DNA of 64,000 nt from positions 20,526 to 84,525 of the forward strand of contig NZ_JPRF03000037.1 in NCBI RefSeq assembly GCF_001188955.3, written 5' to 3'. A model generated the notes under the pieces. The model did not search any database. It worked only from the letters and a program-made list of their open reading frames with translations, and was not told where the DNA came from. The translations under genes and the position numbers were made by a program. Shown here piece by piece: positions 49,849 to 59,425 of this stretch. Within the stretch, counting starts at the first letter, position 1. Every line of letters starts with the position of its first letter. This DNA is from Kitasatospora aureofaciens. GTDB lineage: Bacteria > Actinomycetota > Actinomycetes > Streptomycetales > Streptomycetaceae.

Positions 49849-50054
49849 ATGCCGGGCCCGTCAGCGCCAGAGACTGATGCGCGGGCTGGTGGCTGTTACG
49901 GCCGCCCGCTCAGGTACGGGGCACCTGGGAAGCAGCGGCCGACGCGGTCGAGTGGCTCGCGGGACGGTACGGGGAGCACTCGCTCGGCGGCGATCCGTGG
50001 ATGCCGATCGAGGCACGGCGCCGGTGCGCCGTTGCGCAACTGACCGAGGCGTAG
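49849..50054 (+). pseudogene. Small ORF apparently split by a frameshift
   Basis: ATG 49849 follows GGGGAAGGGC. The first frame gives MPGPSAPETDARAGGCYGRPLRYG, then near the G4 run at 49918-49921 the sense passes to another frame, TWEAAADAVEWLAGRYGEHSLGG, PWMPIEARRRCAVAQLTEA, with a stop at 50052. Adding one G or removing two bases would join them into a protein of about 66 residues. The family is not recognised; it probably belonged to the decayed regulator locus. Confidence 0.45.
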
Positions 50055-50195
50055 GACGTGGTGTGGTCATGTTGGGTGTCCGGCAGCCGCTGGTCGGGCC
50101 ACTACGTGCTTGTCTGCCCCAACAAGACCTGGCCGCAGCTCACTTGTCCGGTGAGTTGAGGACATGGTGGGGGTGGGGTCGGGAGGCAGGGCAGG

Positions 50196-50465
50196 TCAGT
50201 CGCGGTCGACGGGGGTGGGGCGGCGGGGGGTGAACTCGCGTTTCAAGGGGCGAAGTTCGCGCGGCTGGCCGTTGACCAGCCAGACCAGCCAGCCGACGAA
50301 AAGGACGGCGAGGAGGAGGGTGGACAATCCGGCGACGAGAAGGGCGTTCACCAGGACGGGGAATTGCGGGGAGGAAGACGGAGGGGCGGCGGAAGGGGCA
50401 CGGCTGTCTCCGGTCGGTGATGTCGAACGCCCTGACCATGCATCTGGTGTGTATTTACGGCTCAT
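50196..50465 (-). CDS. Small single-helix membrane protein
   Basis: 89 residues from ATG 50465. A Ser/Pro-rich N-terminal 34 residues is followed by one hydrophobic helix (about 36-64, VLVNALLVAGLSTLLLAVLFVGWLVWLV) and a basic tail. No strong ribosome site is visible, which lowers confidence. It is divergent from the intact XRE gene. No function is recognised. Confidence 0.5.
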   Translation of the reverse strand: MSRKYTPDAWSGRSTSPTGDSRAPSAAPPSSSPQFPVLVNALLVAGLSTLLLAVLFVGWLVWLVNGQPRELRPLKREFTPRRPTPVDRD

Positions 50466-50666
50466 TGGCGACTTGGCGACTGTTTACGGGACAACAAGTC
50501 AGCGAGTGACAAGGATGACCATAGAGTCAGGGTGCCAGAGTTGCTACCGAGGGACTGGACGTTCACTCCATCGTGGGGTATCCCCCATTTCGCTAGCTAG
50601 TGCCCGGTGTCCACGGCACACTTCACCGGAAGCATCGACCGTAGCCGCGATTCGGAGAAGAGAGTC

Positions 50667-51515
50667 ATGCCACCCCGCTTGTCGCCGACCGTGCGCCAGC
50701 AGCGCCTGGGAATCGAACTACGCAAGATGCGCGAGCGCGTGGGGGTGACGCCCAAGAGCCTGGCCGCCACGATCGGCACCGACCTGCCCAAGATCTCGCA
50801 GATGGAGAACGGGAAGTCGGGCATCAGCGCCGAGCGGCTCCGGACCTGGGCGCACACCTGCGGCTGCCCCGAGGGCCCGTACCTCGACGCGCTGCTCGCG
50901 ATGACGCAGGACCGCCGTAAGTACTGGTGGGACGGTTACCGGGGGCGGATGCCCAGCGGGATCGTCGACATCGCGGAGATGGAGCACCACGCGGCGTCGC
51001 TGTCGATCCTGAACAGCACTTTCATCCCCGGGCTGCTGCAGACCTCGGACTACGCCGCCGCGGTGTTCGAGCGGCTTCCCGCGCACTACCGGCAGGAGGC
51101 GGAGGTCCGGAAGGCATTCCGGATTCGGCGCCAGCAGATCTTCGTCGACCACCCGAAGCCGTACAGCGCAATCCTGCACGAATCCGCACTGCGGATGCAG
51201 TTCGGCGGTCCGGAAGTGCTGCGCGAGCAGTTGCGGAGCCTGCTGGAGAATTCCGAGCGGCCGGGCGTGGAGATCCGGGTGATCCCGTTCAGCGTGCCCA
51301 CCTACACGGGGTCCGGGGAGAGCCTGTATCTCGCCCGCGGGCCGGTCCCGGAGCTCGACACCGTGCAGATCGATCTCTCTCACGGGCCGAAGTTCGTGCA
51401 CTCCGAGGCGGAATTGGCCTCCTACCGCCGGATCAAGGAGAAGACCGCGGCGATCGCGCTCGGGACGGCGGAGTCCCGGGACTTCATCCGGGCCTTACTG
51501 AAAGACTTCGTATGA
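50667..51515 (+). CDS. XRE-family regulator with DUF5753 domain
   Basis: 282 residues from ATG 50667 after GGAGAAGAG. The N-terminal helix-turn-helix (LGIELRKMRERVGVTPKSLAATIGTDLPKISQMENGKSGIS) is followed by the DUF5753 domain (FIPGLLQTSDYAAAVFERLP through the C-terminus). It is coupled by ATGA to a DUF397 gene, the widespread Streptomyces pair (BldB-related Abr-type systems) in which the small protein is thought to bind the regulator. Confidence 0.95.
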   Translation: MPPRLSPTVRQQRLGIELRKMRERVGVTPKSLAATIGTDLPKISQMENGKSGISAERLRTWAHTCGCPEGPYLDALLAMTQDRRKYWWDGYRGRMPSGIVDIAEMEHHAASLSILNSTFIPGLLQTSDYAAAVFERLPAHYRQEAEVRKAFRIRRQQIFVDHPKPYSAILHESALRMQFGGPEVLREQLRSLLENSERPGVEIRVIPFSVPTYTGSGESLYLARGPVPELDTVQIDLSHGPKFVHSEAELASYRRIKEKTAAIALGTAESRDFIRALLKDFV

Positions 51516-51718
51516 GTACGTGGCGCAAGGCGTCAGCCAGCGGCGAGAGCACCGACTGCGTGGAGGTCAGATCGGCGGGCGGCCTGGTGGAGATCCGGGA
51601 GTCGGACCTGCCCGAGGTGGTGGTGCGCACGACGCCGCGCAAGTGGGCGGCGTTCGTCCGCGGGGTGAAGGCCGGGGAGTTCGACCGGTACGCCGACTTC
51701 ACCCGGGCCCGGCCGTGA
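51512..51718 (+). CDS. DUF397 family protein
   Basis: 68 residues. STWRKASASGESTDCVEVRSAGGLVEIRESDLPEVVVRTTPRKWAAFVRGVKAGEFD is the DUF397 consensus. The start overlaps the XRE stop in ATGA. It is probably a partner or antagonist of the upstream regulator. Confidence 0.96.
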   Translation: MSTWRKASASGESTDCVEVRSAGGLVEIRESDLPEVVVRTTPRKWAAFVRGVKAGEFDRYADFTRARP

Positions 51719-51859
51719 ACCGGGCCGTCAACCCGGCTGTGAACCCGGCCATGACCCCGCCGTGACGGCGGTAGGCTTGGCAGCCCACAGTGGACCCCTG
51801 CGCCTGGCACAGCACTCCGCGTCGGGGTGCGCGTGCGGGAGAAATCGGAGCATCCGAGG

Positions 51860-53578
51860 ATGGCTCGGCACCTGATCACCAGCGCCCTTCCGTACATCAA
51901 CGGGATCAAGCACCTGGGCAACATGGTCGGGTCGATGCTCCCGGCGGACGTCTACTCCCGCTACCTGCGCCAGACCGGCCACGAGGTGCTGTTCATCTGC
52001 GCCACCGACGAGCACGGCACGCCCGCCGAGCTGGCCGCCCAGGAGGCCGGGCTGCCGGTCGCGGAGTTCTGCGCCCAGGCGCACGAGGCCCAGAAGGCGG
52101 TGTACGACGGCTTCGGGCTGTCCTTCGACCACTTCGGCCGCAGCTCCTCGCCGCAGAACCGGGAGATCACCCAGGAGATCGCCCGCGAACTCCAGCGCAA
52201 CGGCTTCATCGAGGAGCGCTCGATCCGCCAGGTGTACTCCAACACCGACGGCCGCTTCCTGCCGGACCGCTACATCGTCGGCACCTGCCCGCACTGCGGC
52301 TACGACAAGGCGCGCGGCGACCAGTGCGAGAACTGCACCCGGGTGCTGGACCCGACCGACCTGCTGGAGCCGCGCTCGGCGATCAGCGGCAGCGCCGACC
52401 TGGAGGTCCGGCAGACCCGGCACCTGTTCCTGCTCCAGTCGAAGCTGACCGGGGAGGTCGAGCGCTGGATCGCCGACCACGGAGACGACTGGCCGGTGCT
52501 GGCCTCCTCGATCGCCCGCAAGTGGCTGACCGAGGGCCTGCAGGACCGTTCGATCACCCGTGACCTGGAGTGGGGCGTCCCGGTGCCGGCCGACGTGTGG
52601 CCCGAACTGGCCGCCGAGGGCAAGGTGTTCTACGTCTGGTTCGACGCCCCGATCGAGTACATCGGCGCCACCAAGGAATGGGCGGACGCGGCCCCGGCGG
52701 AGCGGCGGGACTGGAAGTCCTGGTGGTACGAGGCCGACGAGAGCGTCCGCTACACCCAGTTCATGGCCAAGGACAACGTCCCGTTCCACACCGTGATGTT
52801 CCCGGCGACGATCCTCGGCTCGCGCCGCCCGTGGAAGAAGGTCGACTACGTCAAGGCCTTCAACTGGCTGACGTACTACGGCGGGAAGTTCTCCACCAGC
52901 CAGAAGCGCGGGATCTTCACGGACGTCGCGCTGGAGCTGCTGCCGGCCGACTACTGGCGCTACTTCCTGATGGCGCACGCCCCCGAGTCGGACGACTCCA
53001 GCTTCACCTGGGACCTCTTCGCCTCGGTGGTCAACAAGGACCTCGCCGACACCCTCGGCAACTTCGTCAACCGGGTGCTCTCCTTCAGCCGCAAGCGCTT
53101 CGGCGACGACGTCCCGGCCGGGGCCGCGGCCGGCGAGGCCGAGGCGCGGCTCGGCGAGCAGATCGCCGGCCTGCTGGCCGAGTACGAGGCCCAGCTGGAC
53201 GCGCTGAACTTCCGCAAGGCGGCGCAGGCGCTGCGCGCGCTGTGGAGCGCGGGCAACGCGTACCTGGACGAGAAGGCGCCCTGGCAGCAGGTGAAGACCG
53301 ACCCGGAGGCGGCGGCACTGACCCTGCGGACGGCGATGAACCTGATCCGGCTGTACGCGGTGGTGTCCGAGCCGTTCATCCCGACCGCCGCGGCGGCGAT
53401 GCGCGGCGCCTTCGCGCTGCCCTCGGACGGGCGCACCTGGATCACCGGGGAGGAGGCCCGGGCGCTGGACCTGGTCCCGGCCGGGACGCCGTTCACCGTG
53501 CCGCCGGTGCTGTTCGCGAAGATCACGGACGAGGACCTGGCGGCCTGGACGGCCCGCTTCGGCGGCACGGAGGCGTAG
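51860..53578 (+). CDS. metG: Methionyl-tRNA synthetase
   Basis: 572 residues from ATG 51860. A class I synthetase charging tRNA-Met. The HIGH-like site is NGIKHLGNMVGS near the start, the zinc knuckle is CPHCGYDKARGDQCENC, and the KMSKS-like loop is FSTSQKRG. The anticodon-binding helices follow (LADTLGNFVNRVLSFSRKRF). The variant KMSKS and HIGH motifs match the actinobacterial form. A strong terminator follows. Confidence 0.96.
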   Translation: MARHLITSALPYINGIKHLGNMVGSMLPADVYSRYLRQTGHEVLFICATDEHGTPAELAAQEAGLPVAEFCAQAHEAQKAVYDGFGLSFDHFGRSSSPQNREITQEIARELQRNGFIEERSIRQVYSNTDGRFLPDRYIVGTCPHCGYDKARGDQCENCTRVLDPTDLLEPRSAISGSADLEVRQTRHLFLLQSKLTGEVERWIADHGDDWPVLASSIARKWLTEGLQDRSITRDLEWGVPVPADVWPELAAEGKVFYVWFDAPIEYIGATKEWADAAPAERRDWKSWWYEADESVRYTQFMAKDNVPFHTVMFPATILGSRRPWKKVDYVKAFNWLTYYGGKFSTSQKRGIFTDVALELLPADYWRYFLMAHAPESDDSSFTWDLFASVVNKDLADTLGNFVNRVLSFSRKRFGDDVPAGAAAGEAEARLGEQIAGLLAEYEAQLDALNFRKAAQALRALWSAGNAYLDEKAPWQQVKTDPEAAALTLRTAMNLIRLYAVVSEPFIPTAAAAMRGAFALPSDGRTWITGEEARALDLVPAGTPFTVPPVLFAKITDEDLAAWTARFGGTEA

Positions 53579-53590
53579 GGTACGCAGGTC

Positions 53591-53630
53591 ACGAGGCCCC
53601 CGACCGTCGCGAAACGGTCGGGGGCCTCGT
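53591..53630 (+). terminator. Terminator of metG
   Basis: A perfect 17-base stem (53591-53607 with 53614-53630) with a six-base loop, 13 bases after the stop. It separates metG from the convergent SbnB-like gene. Confidence 0.9.
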
Positions 53631-53708
53631 CGGTGGTACGGGCCCGGTGGACGGACCTGTGGGGCGGGCCCGTGGGACCGGCCCGGTGGGGCGGGCCGGT
53701 GGTGGGGG

Positions 53709-54716
53709 CTACCAGCGGGTGGTCTCCGCGAAGAAGCCGGGGATCTCGGTCGCCTTGCCCGCGGCCACCGCCTCCGCGTGCACCAGCGCGCCGACCGCCA
53801 GGTCGAGCACGCCGAGGCCGAAGGGCGAGAAGACCACCGGGCGGTCGGTGCCGACGGCGACCTCGCCCTCGATCACCTGGGCGAGCGTGCCGGTGACGAA
53901 CTCCCGGTTGCCGTAGAGCTGTTCGGCCAGGTGCGGCGAGGTGTTCGCCTTCATGCAGTGCTCCACGTCGTCGAGCACGTTGTACGCGCCGCCGATGATC
54001 TCCGGGGCGAGGTCGCGCAGCGAGATGTTGAGCACCAGCTGGCCGGGGGTGAAGGTCTCCGGGTCGAGGATGTACGGCTCGCCGGCGGTGGTGGCCAGCA
54101 CCACCACGTCGGCGCCCTTGAGCGCCTCGCCGAGGTCCTCGACCACCCGCGCCGGGTAGCCGAGCTGGGCGTCCGCGTGGTCGACCAGCGCCTGGGCGTA
54201 CGTCGCCTCGCGGTCGTGCACCACCAGCTCGTCGATCGCCCACTCCTGGGCGCCGAAGAACTCCAGGATGTTGCGGGCGATGATGCCGGCGCCGACCACC
54301 GCGAGCCGGCCCGCCGTCCGGCCGCCGCTGAGCACCTCGGCGGCGAGCACCGCGGAGGCCGCGGTACGGGCCGCGCTGATCTGCGAGGCCTCCAGGACGG
54401 CGAACGGGTAGCCGGTCTCGTAGTCGTTCAGCAGCAGGGCGGCCGAGGCGCGGGGGAAGCCCCGCTCGATGTTGGCCGGGAAGCTGCTGATCCACTTGAT
54501 GCCGGCCAGGCCGACGCTGCCGCCGAGGTAGGCCGGCAGGGCGATGATCCGGGCGTCCGGCTTGGCGGGGAACCGCAGGAAGTAGCTGTCGGGGTTGACC
54601 GACTCGCCGGCGCCGTGGGTCAGGTAGGTCTCCCGGACCTCCTGGACGATCCGCGGGCGGGCTCCCGCGATGACCTCGCGGGCGGTGGTGCCGTCGATGA
54701 CTCTGAACTCGAACAC
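53709..54716 (-). CDS. sbnB: SbnB-type N-(2-amino-2-carboxyethyl)-L-glutamate dehydrogenase
   Basis: 335 residues from GTG 54716, eight bases after GGAG. It belongs to the ornithine cyclodeaminase/mu-crystallin family; the closest subgroup is SbnB, which with SbnA makes L-2,3-diaminopropionate. Seen: YFLRFPAKPDARIIALPAYLGGSVGLAGIKWISSFP, the NAD site VVGAGIIARNILEFFG and NISLRDLAPEIIGGAYNVLDD. An SbnA-like gene lies at 61364 beside an NRPS. It follows the MMPL pump gene on the same strand by 64 bases. Ornithine cyclodeaminase activity is less likely given the context. Confidence 0.9.
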   Translation of the reverse strand: MFEFRVIDGTTAREVIAGARPRIVQEVRETYLTHGAGESVNPDSYFLRFPAKPDARIIALPAYLGGSVGLAGIKWISSFPANIERGFPRASAALLLNDYETGYPFAVLEASQISAARTAASAVLAAEVLSGGRTAGRLAVVGAGIIARNILEFFGAQEWAIDELVVHDREATYAQALVDHADAQLGYPARVVEDLGEALKGADVVVLATTAGEPYILDPETFTPGQLVLNISLRDLAPEIIGGAYNVLDDVEHCMKANTSPHLAEQLYGNREFVTGTLAQVIEGEVAVGTDRPVVFSPFGLGVLDLAVGALVHAEAVAAGKATEIPGFFAETTRW

Positions 54717-54780
54717 GGTGGTGGCTCCAGTCGAGACCGCCCGGTGCGGGCGGGGATTCGGATGTGCGGGCGGAGTGGGG

Positions 54781-57009
54781 TCAGCTGACGTAGGCGGTGC
54801 CGGCGGGCTCGTGGCGGCCGCCGGCCGCGTGCGCACCACCGGCGTGGGCGCGGGTGCTGCGACCGCCGCCCAGCCAGCGCGGCAGGTACCAGTTGCGGTC
54901 GCCGAGCAGGGCCATCACCGCGGGCAGCAGCACCGCGCGGACCAGCGTGGCGTCCAGCAGGACCGCGACCGCCAGGCCGATGCCGAGCTGCTTGAAGTCC
55001 TGCATGCCCAGGGTGCCGAAGACCGCGAACACCGCGACCATGATCAGACCGGCGCTGGTGACCACCCCGGCGGTGTTGCGGATGCCGAGGCCGACCGCCT
55101 CCCGGCTGGGCTTGCCCGACAGGTAGGCCTCGCGGATCCGGGAGACCACGAACACGTGGTAGTCCATCGAGAGGCCGAAGAGCACCACGAAGACGAACAG
55201 CGGCATCCAGGACTCGATCGCGCCGGGTGCCTTGGTGCCGACGATCGAGGCTCCCCAGCCGTGCACGAACACCGCGGTCATCACGCCGTACGCGGCCGCG
55301 ACCGAGAGCAGGTTGAGCAGGATCGAGGTGATCGAGATGGTCAGCGAGCGGAAGGAGAACAGCATCAGCAGGAAGGTGACGCCCATGACGAAGGCGAACA
55401 CCGGGACGATGCTGCGGTGCAGCTGGTCGTTGTAGTCGACCGAGAAGGCGAGGTCACCGTTGACCAGTGCGGTGGTGCCCGGGACGGTCTTCAGCGTCTG
55501 CGGCACCAGCTGCCCGCGCAGCGCCGCCAGAGCCGCCTTGGAGGTGGCGTCGGTACCGTTGCCGGCCAGCGGAACGCTGATCTCGGCGATGTTCTTGTCC
55601 TTCCAGTACCGCACGTCGATCTGGTTGCCGGTCCTGCCGGACGCCAGGGCGGCCGCCTTGAAGTCGTCGATGCTCTTGGCGACCTGCGGCGAGCCGATGT
55701 CATCGGCCTTGACCACCACGGTGGCGGGCGAGGGCGAGCCGGGGAACTCCCGGTCGATCCGCTGCGAGACAGAGACCAGGGGGTTGTCCGAGGGCAGCAG
55801 CTTGTCCATGCCGAGCTTCTCGGTCTTCATGCCGAGCGCCGGCACGGCCAGCACCACGAGCACCGCGGCGGACAGCACGGCGAAGATGCCGGGGCGGGCG
55901 AGCACGCCGCGCAGCAGCGCGTTGGCGGGCTTGGGGTTGGCCGCGGCGGCCTGGCGGCGCTTGCTGATCCACGGGATCCGGCCGGACGCGACCTTGTCGC
56001 CGAGCATCGACATCAGGGCCGGCAGCACGGTCATCGAGCCGACCACCGCGACCGCGACGACCTCGATGGTGGCCATCGCGAAGCCCTCGAAGACGGTCAG
56101 TCCGGAGAGGAACATGCCGGCCATCGCGACCATGACGGTGAAGCCGGAGACCATCACCGAGTGGCCCGAGGTGTGGGCGGCGATCCGCAGCGCGGTCGCC
56201 TTGTCCCGGCCGGCCGCCCGCTCCTCGCGCTCACGGCGCAGGTAGAACAGGCAGTAGTCGACGCCGACGGCCAGACCCATCAGGAACATCACCGAGTTGG
56301 TCATGCCGTCCACCGGCACCGCCTGGCTGCTCAGCGAGAGCAGGCCGAGCGCGCCGATGCAGGCGGTGACCGCCAGGGCGACCGGCAGGACGGCCGCCAC
56401 GAAGGCGCCGAAGACCACCAGCAGAATGCCCAACGCGACCGGCAGGGCGGTCAGTTCGGCGCGCGTGAAGTCGTCGCCGAGGCTGTCGTTGATGCCCTTG
56501 AGGGCGGTCGCGCCGCCGAACTCGCCGATGGTCACCTGCGAGTGGGCCTTGGCGGTGTCCTGGACGGCGGTGATCACCGGCTCGATCCGGTCGGCCGCGG
56601 TGTCCGGGTCGCCGGTGACGGCGAACGTGATCAGTGCCGAGTGCTTGTCGGCCGAGAAGGCCTGGGTGGTGTACGGGTCACGGAGGTTCTCCGCGAGACC
56701 GGTCTTGTTGACCGCGTCGGAGGTGGCCTGGACGGCGCTGCGGAACTCCGGGGAGTCCGCGGTCAGACCGTCGCTGTGGACCAGGATCAGTTCGTTGACC
56801 GGGTCGTTGATCCCGGCGTCCTTGAGGATCTGGGCGGCGCGGCCGGAGTCCCCGGTCCCGTAGTCGGCCTGGGTGAGGCTCTTCTGGCCGACCATGCCAC
56901 CGAGCACGGTGACCAGGACGACCAGGACGACCCAGCCGATGACGGCGGTCCTGCGGTGGTGGGCACTCCACTCGCCCAGCCTGGCCGCGAAGTTGCTTTG
57001 ACGTGCCAT
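54781..57009 (-). CDS. MMPL-family RND transporter
   Basis: 742 residues from ATG 57009 after AGGAGAGG. Typical MMPL layout: one helix, a periplasmic-type loop, a block of helices, a second loop (KTEKLGMDKLLPSDNPLVSVSQRI) and a second helix block. Family motifs include GLAVGVDYCLFYLRREREER and FVVLFGLSMDYHVFVVSRIREAY, each with the proton-relay Asp-Tyr. It probably exports the NRPS product or a lipid. It precedes sbnB and is divergent from the ABC exporter genes. Confidence 0.93.
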   Translation of the reverse strand: MARQSNFAARLGEWSAHHRRTAVIGWVVLVVLVTVLGGMVGQKSLTQADYGTGDSGRAAQILKDAGINDPVNELILVHSDGLTADSPEFRSAVQATSDAVNKTGLAENLRDPYTTQAFSADKHSALITFAVTGDPDTAADRIEPVITAVQDTAKAHSQVTIGEFGGATALKGINDSLGDDFTRAELTALPVALGILLVVFGAFVAAVLPVALAVTACIGALGLLSLSSQAVPVDGMTNSVMFLMGLAVGVDYCLFYLRREREERAAGRDKATALRIAAHTSGHSVMVSGFTVMVAMAGMFLSGLTVFEGFAMATIEVVAVAVVGSMTVLPALMSMLGDKVASGRIPWISKRRQAAAANPKPANALLRGVLARPGIFAVLSAAVLVVLAVPALGMKTEKLGMDKLLPSDNPLVSVSQRIDREFPGSPSPATVVVKADDIGSPQVAKSIDDFKAAALASGRTGNQIDVRYWKDKNIAEISVPLAGNGTDATSKAALAALRGQLVPQTLKTVPGTTALVNGDLAFSVDYNDQLHRSIVPVFAFVMGVTFLLMLFSFRSLTISITSILLNLLSVAAAYGVMTAVFVHGWGASIVGTKAPGAIESWMPLFVFVVLFGLSMDYHVFVVSRIREAYLSGKPSREAVGLGIRNTAGVVTSAGLIMVAVFAVFGTLGMQDFKQLGIGLAVAVLLDATLVRAVLLPAVMALLGDRNWYLPRWLGGGRSTRAHAGGAHAAGGRHEPAGTAYVS

Positions 57010-57408
57010 TACCTCTCCTGCGATAGGCGGCATGATCAAGCCGCAGTGGCGACAGTCGGGTTCGGATGTGTCCTCACCGGCATGAGGGGGACCGGAGGAA
57101 TACTCATGACCGTAGGCCCTCGCGAACGGCCCCGGGGCCTGCGGGAGTTGCAGCATCCTGCGGTGGCAAGCTGCTGCCAGCCGAGCCCCGCCGAAGCCCC
57201 TTACCGCGTCCGTTTCCCCGGTGCTACGGTCGGTTCCCGTTGAGGGACAACCATTCGAGCGGGCCACATCCGAGTGAAGCCGGGCCGAAGCCGCGGCAAC
57301 ACCCAGCGGCCGCCGAACGATTCCACCCAATTCCTTGGTCCCACGCCGGAATGCGCTCCGGCGTCGGCTTTCCGCACGATTCACCTACCTCCGTGAAAGG
57401 GGGAATGA
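57010..57408. promoter_or_regulatory. Divergent control region between MMPL and ABC exporter genes
   Basis: 399 bases without a gene, between two export systems of the NRPS cluster. The sequence after 57240 is somewhat AT-richer and carries GTGAAAGGGGGA just before the ABC start. No defined repeat or operator is recognised. Confidence 0.4.
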
Positions 57409-58533
57409 ATGATGGACACAGCCATTCGGGCGACCGGTCTCGGCAAGAGATACGGGGAGCACCACGCGCTGAGAGGCGTGGACCTGGAGGTGGCGGCCGG
57501 CACCGTGCTCGGCCTGCTCGGGCCCAACGGGGCCGGCAAGACCACCACCGTCCGGCTGCTGGCGACCCTGCTGGAGCCGGACCAGGGGCGGGCCGAGGTG
57601 GCCGGCTTCGACGTGGTCCGCCAGCAGCGCCAGGTGCGCCGCCGGATCGGCCTGGCGGGCCAGTACGCCGCCGTGGACGGGCTGCTCACCGGCCGCGAGA
57701 ACCTCGAACTCCTCGGCCGGCTCCTGCACCTGGGCCGCAAGGGCGCCCGCGCGCGGGCGGCCGAACTGCTCACCCGCTTCGAGCTGGAGGGCGCCGCCGA
57801 GAAGCCGGCCCAGACCTACTCCGGCGGCATGCGCCGCAGGCTGGACCTGGCCGCCGCGCTGATCGGGCGACCCGAGGTGCTGTTCCTGGACGAGCCGACC
57901 ACCGGGCTGGACCCGGCGAGCCGGCTGGTGCTCTGGGAGATGGTCCGTGAGCAGGTCGCCCAGGGGGTGACCGTGCTGCTCACCACCCAGTACCTGGAGG
58001 AGGCCGACTTCCTGGCCGACCGGATCCTGGTGATCGACACCGGCCAGGTGATCGCCGAGGGCACCCCGGACGAGCTCAAGCGCAAGGTCGGTGAGGAGTG
58101 GCTGGAAGTGGGCGTTTCGACCGACGCCGCCCTGCCGCAGGCCCTGGCCGTGCTCGCCCCGGTGGCCGCCGCCCAGCCCGAGGTGGACCGCACCGGGCGC
58201 CGGATCACCGTCCAACTGGCCGACGGCATCGGCACGATAGCCGCCGCGGCGGTCGCCCTGGAGTCGGCCGGCGTGCCGGTGACCGACTTCGCGCTGCGCC
58301 GCCCGTCGCTGGACGACGTGTTCTTCCACCTGACCGGGCGCGGCACCCAGGTGGGCCGGGCCCCCGAGGAGGGCGCCCAGCCGCTCGCACAGGGCCCGGA
58401 GGGGGAGGCCGAGCGGGACGAGAAGGCCGAGAAGGCCGCGCCGGGTGAGAAGGCCGGGCGGACCGAGAACGGTGAGAAGGCCGAGCGGGAGCCGGTGGCC
58501 GCCGCCACCGCACGGACGGGAGACGAGCAGTGA
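57409..58533 (+). CDS. DrrA-like ABC exporter ATPase
   Basis: 374 residues; ATG 57412 is an alternative start. Walker A GPNGAGKTT, signature SGGMRRRLDL, Walker B LFLDEPTTGLDP and the post-B LLTTQYLEEADFLADR are all intact. The C-terminal dimer region ends in DDVFFHLTGR as in DrrA daunorubicin exporters, then carries an extra charged tail of about 55 residues rich in Glu, Lys, Gly and Ala. It is coupled to the permease gene by GTGA, so they form one exporter. Confidence 0.95.
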   Translation: MMDTAIRATGLGKRYGEHHALRGVDLEVAAGTVLGLLGPNGAGKTTTVRLLATLLEPDQGRAEVAGFDVVRQQRQVRRRIGLAGQYAAVDGLLTGRENLELLGRLLHLGRKGARARAAELLTRFELEGAAEKPAQTYSGGMRRRLDLAAALIGRPEVLFLDEPTTGLDPASRLVLWEMVREQVAQGVTVLLTTQYLEEADFLADRILVIDTGQVIAEGTPDELKRKVGEEWLEVGVSTDAALPQALAVLAPVAAAQPEVDRTGRRITVQLADGIGTIAAAAVALESAGVPVTDFALRRPSLDDVFFHLTGRGTQVGRAPEEGAQPLAQGPEGEAERDEKAEKAAPGEKAGRTENGEKAEREPVAAATARTGDEQ

Positions 58534-59348
58534 GTGACATCGGCGCATCGGCCGGCCTCGGCACGGCCCTCGGCGACACCGCCGCGCTGATCGGCCGCCA
58601 CCTGCGGCACCTGCGCCGCACTCCCGAGAAGATCATCGCGATCACCCTGACGCCGGTGACCATGGTGGTCGTCCTGGGCTACCTGTTCGCCAGCGTGGTG
58701 ACCGTGGCCGGCTCCGGGGAGTACCACGACTACGTGATGGCCGGGGTGTTCGCCCAGGTCGGTCTGACCTGCGTCGGCGTGGCCGCGCTGGGTGTGGCCA
58801 CCGACCTGCGCACCGGTCTGATCGACCGCTTCCGCTCGCTGCCGATGGGCCGCTCCGCCGTCCTGGTCAGCCACACCGCGGCCGACCTGCTCACCGCCGC
58901 GGCCGCCACCTTCGCCGTCACCCTGGCCGGTCTCGGCGTCGGCTGGCGGATCCACAAGGACGCCGGCTCGGCGGTGCTGGGCTTCGTGCTGGTCCTGGCC
59001 TTCGCCTACGTGATGCTCTGGCTGGGCGCGCTGGTCGGCATGCTGATGCGCAACGCCGAGGCGATAAACGGCATTTCGGCGCTGTTCCTGGTCGTGCTGT
59101 CGTTCCTGTCCAACTCGTTCATGCCGCTGTCCGGGCTGCCCGCCTGGCTGCGCGCGGTGGCCGAGTGGAACCCGGTGAGCCTGGTGGCCGCGGCCTGCCG
59201 CGAGCTGTGGGGCAACGCGCCGACGGTGGCCGGCTCCAGCCTGCCGGACCGGCACCCGGTGCTGCTCGCGGTGATCGTGGTGGCGGCCCTGCTCGCGGTG
59301 CTGGTCCCGGTGAACCTACGGGTCTACCGCACCGCGGTGACGCGTTGA
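58530..59348 (+). CDS. DrrB-like ABC-2 exporter permease
   Basis: 272 residues, GTG start overlapping the ATPase stop. Six hydrophobic helices; conserved ABC-2 segments include RRTPEKIIAITLTPVTMVVVLGYLF, GLIDRFRSLPMGR and SFLSNSFMPLSGLPAWLRAVAEWNPV. With the ATPase it likely exports the cluster product or confers self-resistance. Confidence 0.95.
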   Translation: MSDIGASAGLGTALGDTAALIGRHLRHLRRTPEKIIAITLTPVTMVVVLGYLFASVVTVAGSGEYHDYVMAGVFAQVGLTCVGVAALGVATDLRTGLIDRFRSLPMGRSAVLVSHTAADLLTAAAATFAVTLAGLGVGWRIHKDAGSAVLGFVLVLAFAYVMLWLGALVGMLMRNAEAINGISALFLVVLSFLSNSFMPLSGLPAWLRAVAEWNPVSLVAAACRELWGNAPTVAGSSLPDRHPVLLAVIVVAALLAVLVPVNLRVYRTAVTR

Positions 59349-59425
59349 AGGAGCACGGGGCAGGCCGGTTCGGGCGAGGCGGTAGGTGTCCCGCCCGGAC
59401 CGGCCGTTCGCGTGGGCGCGTGGGC

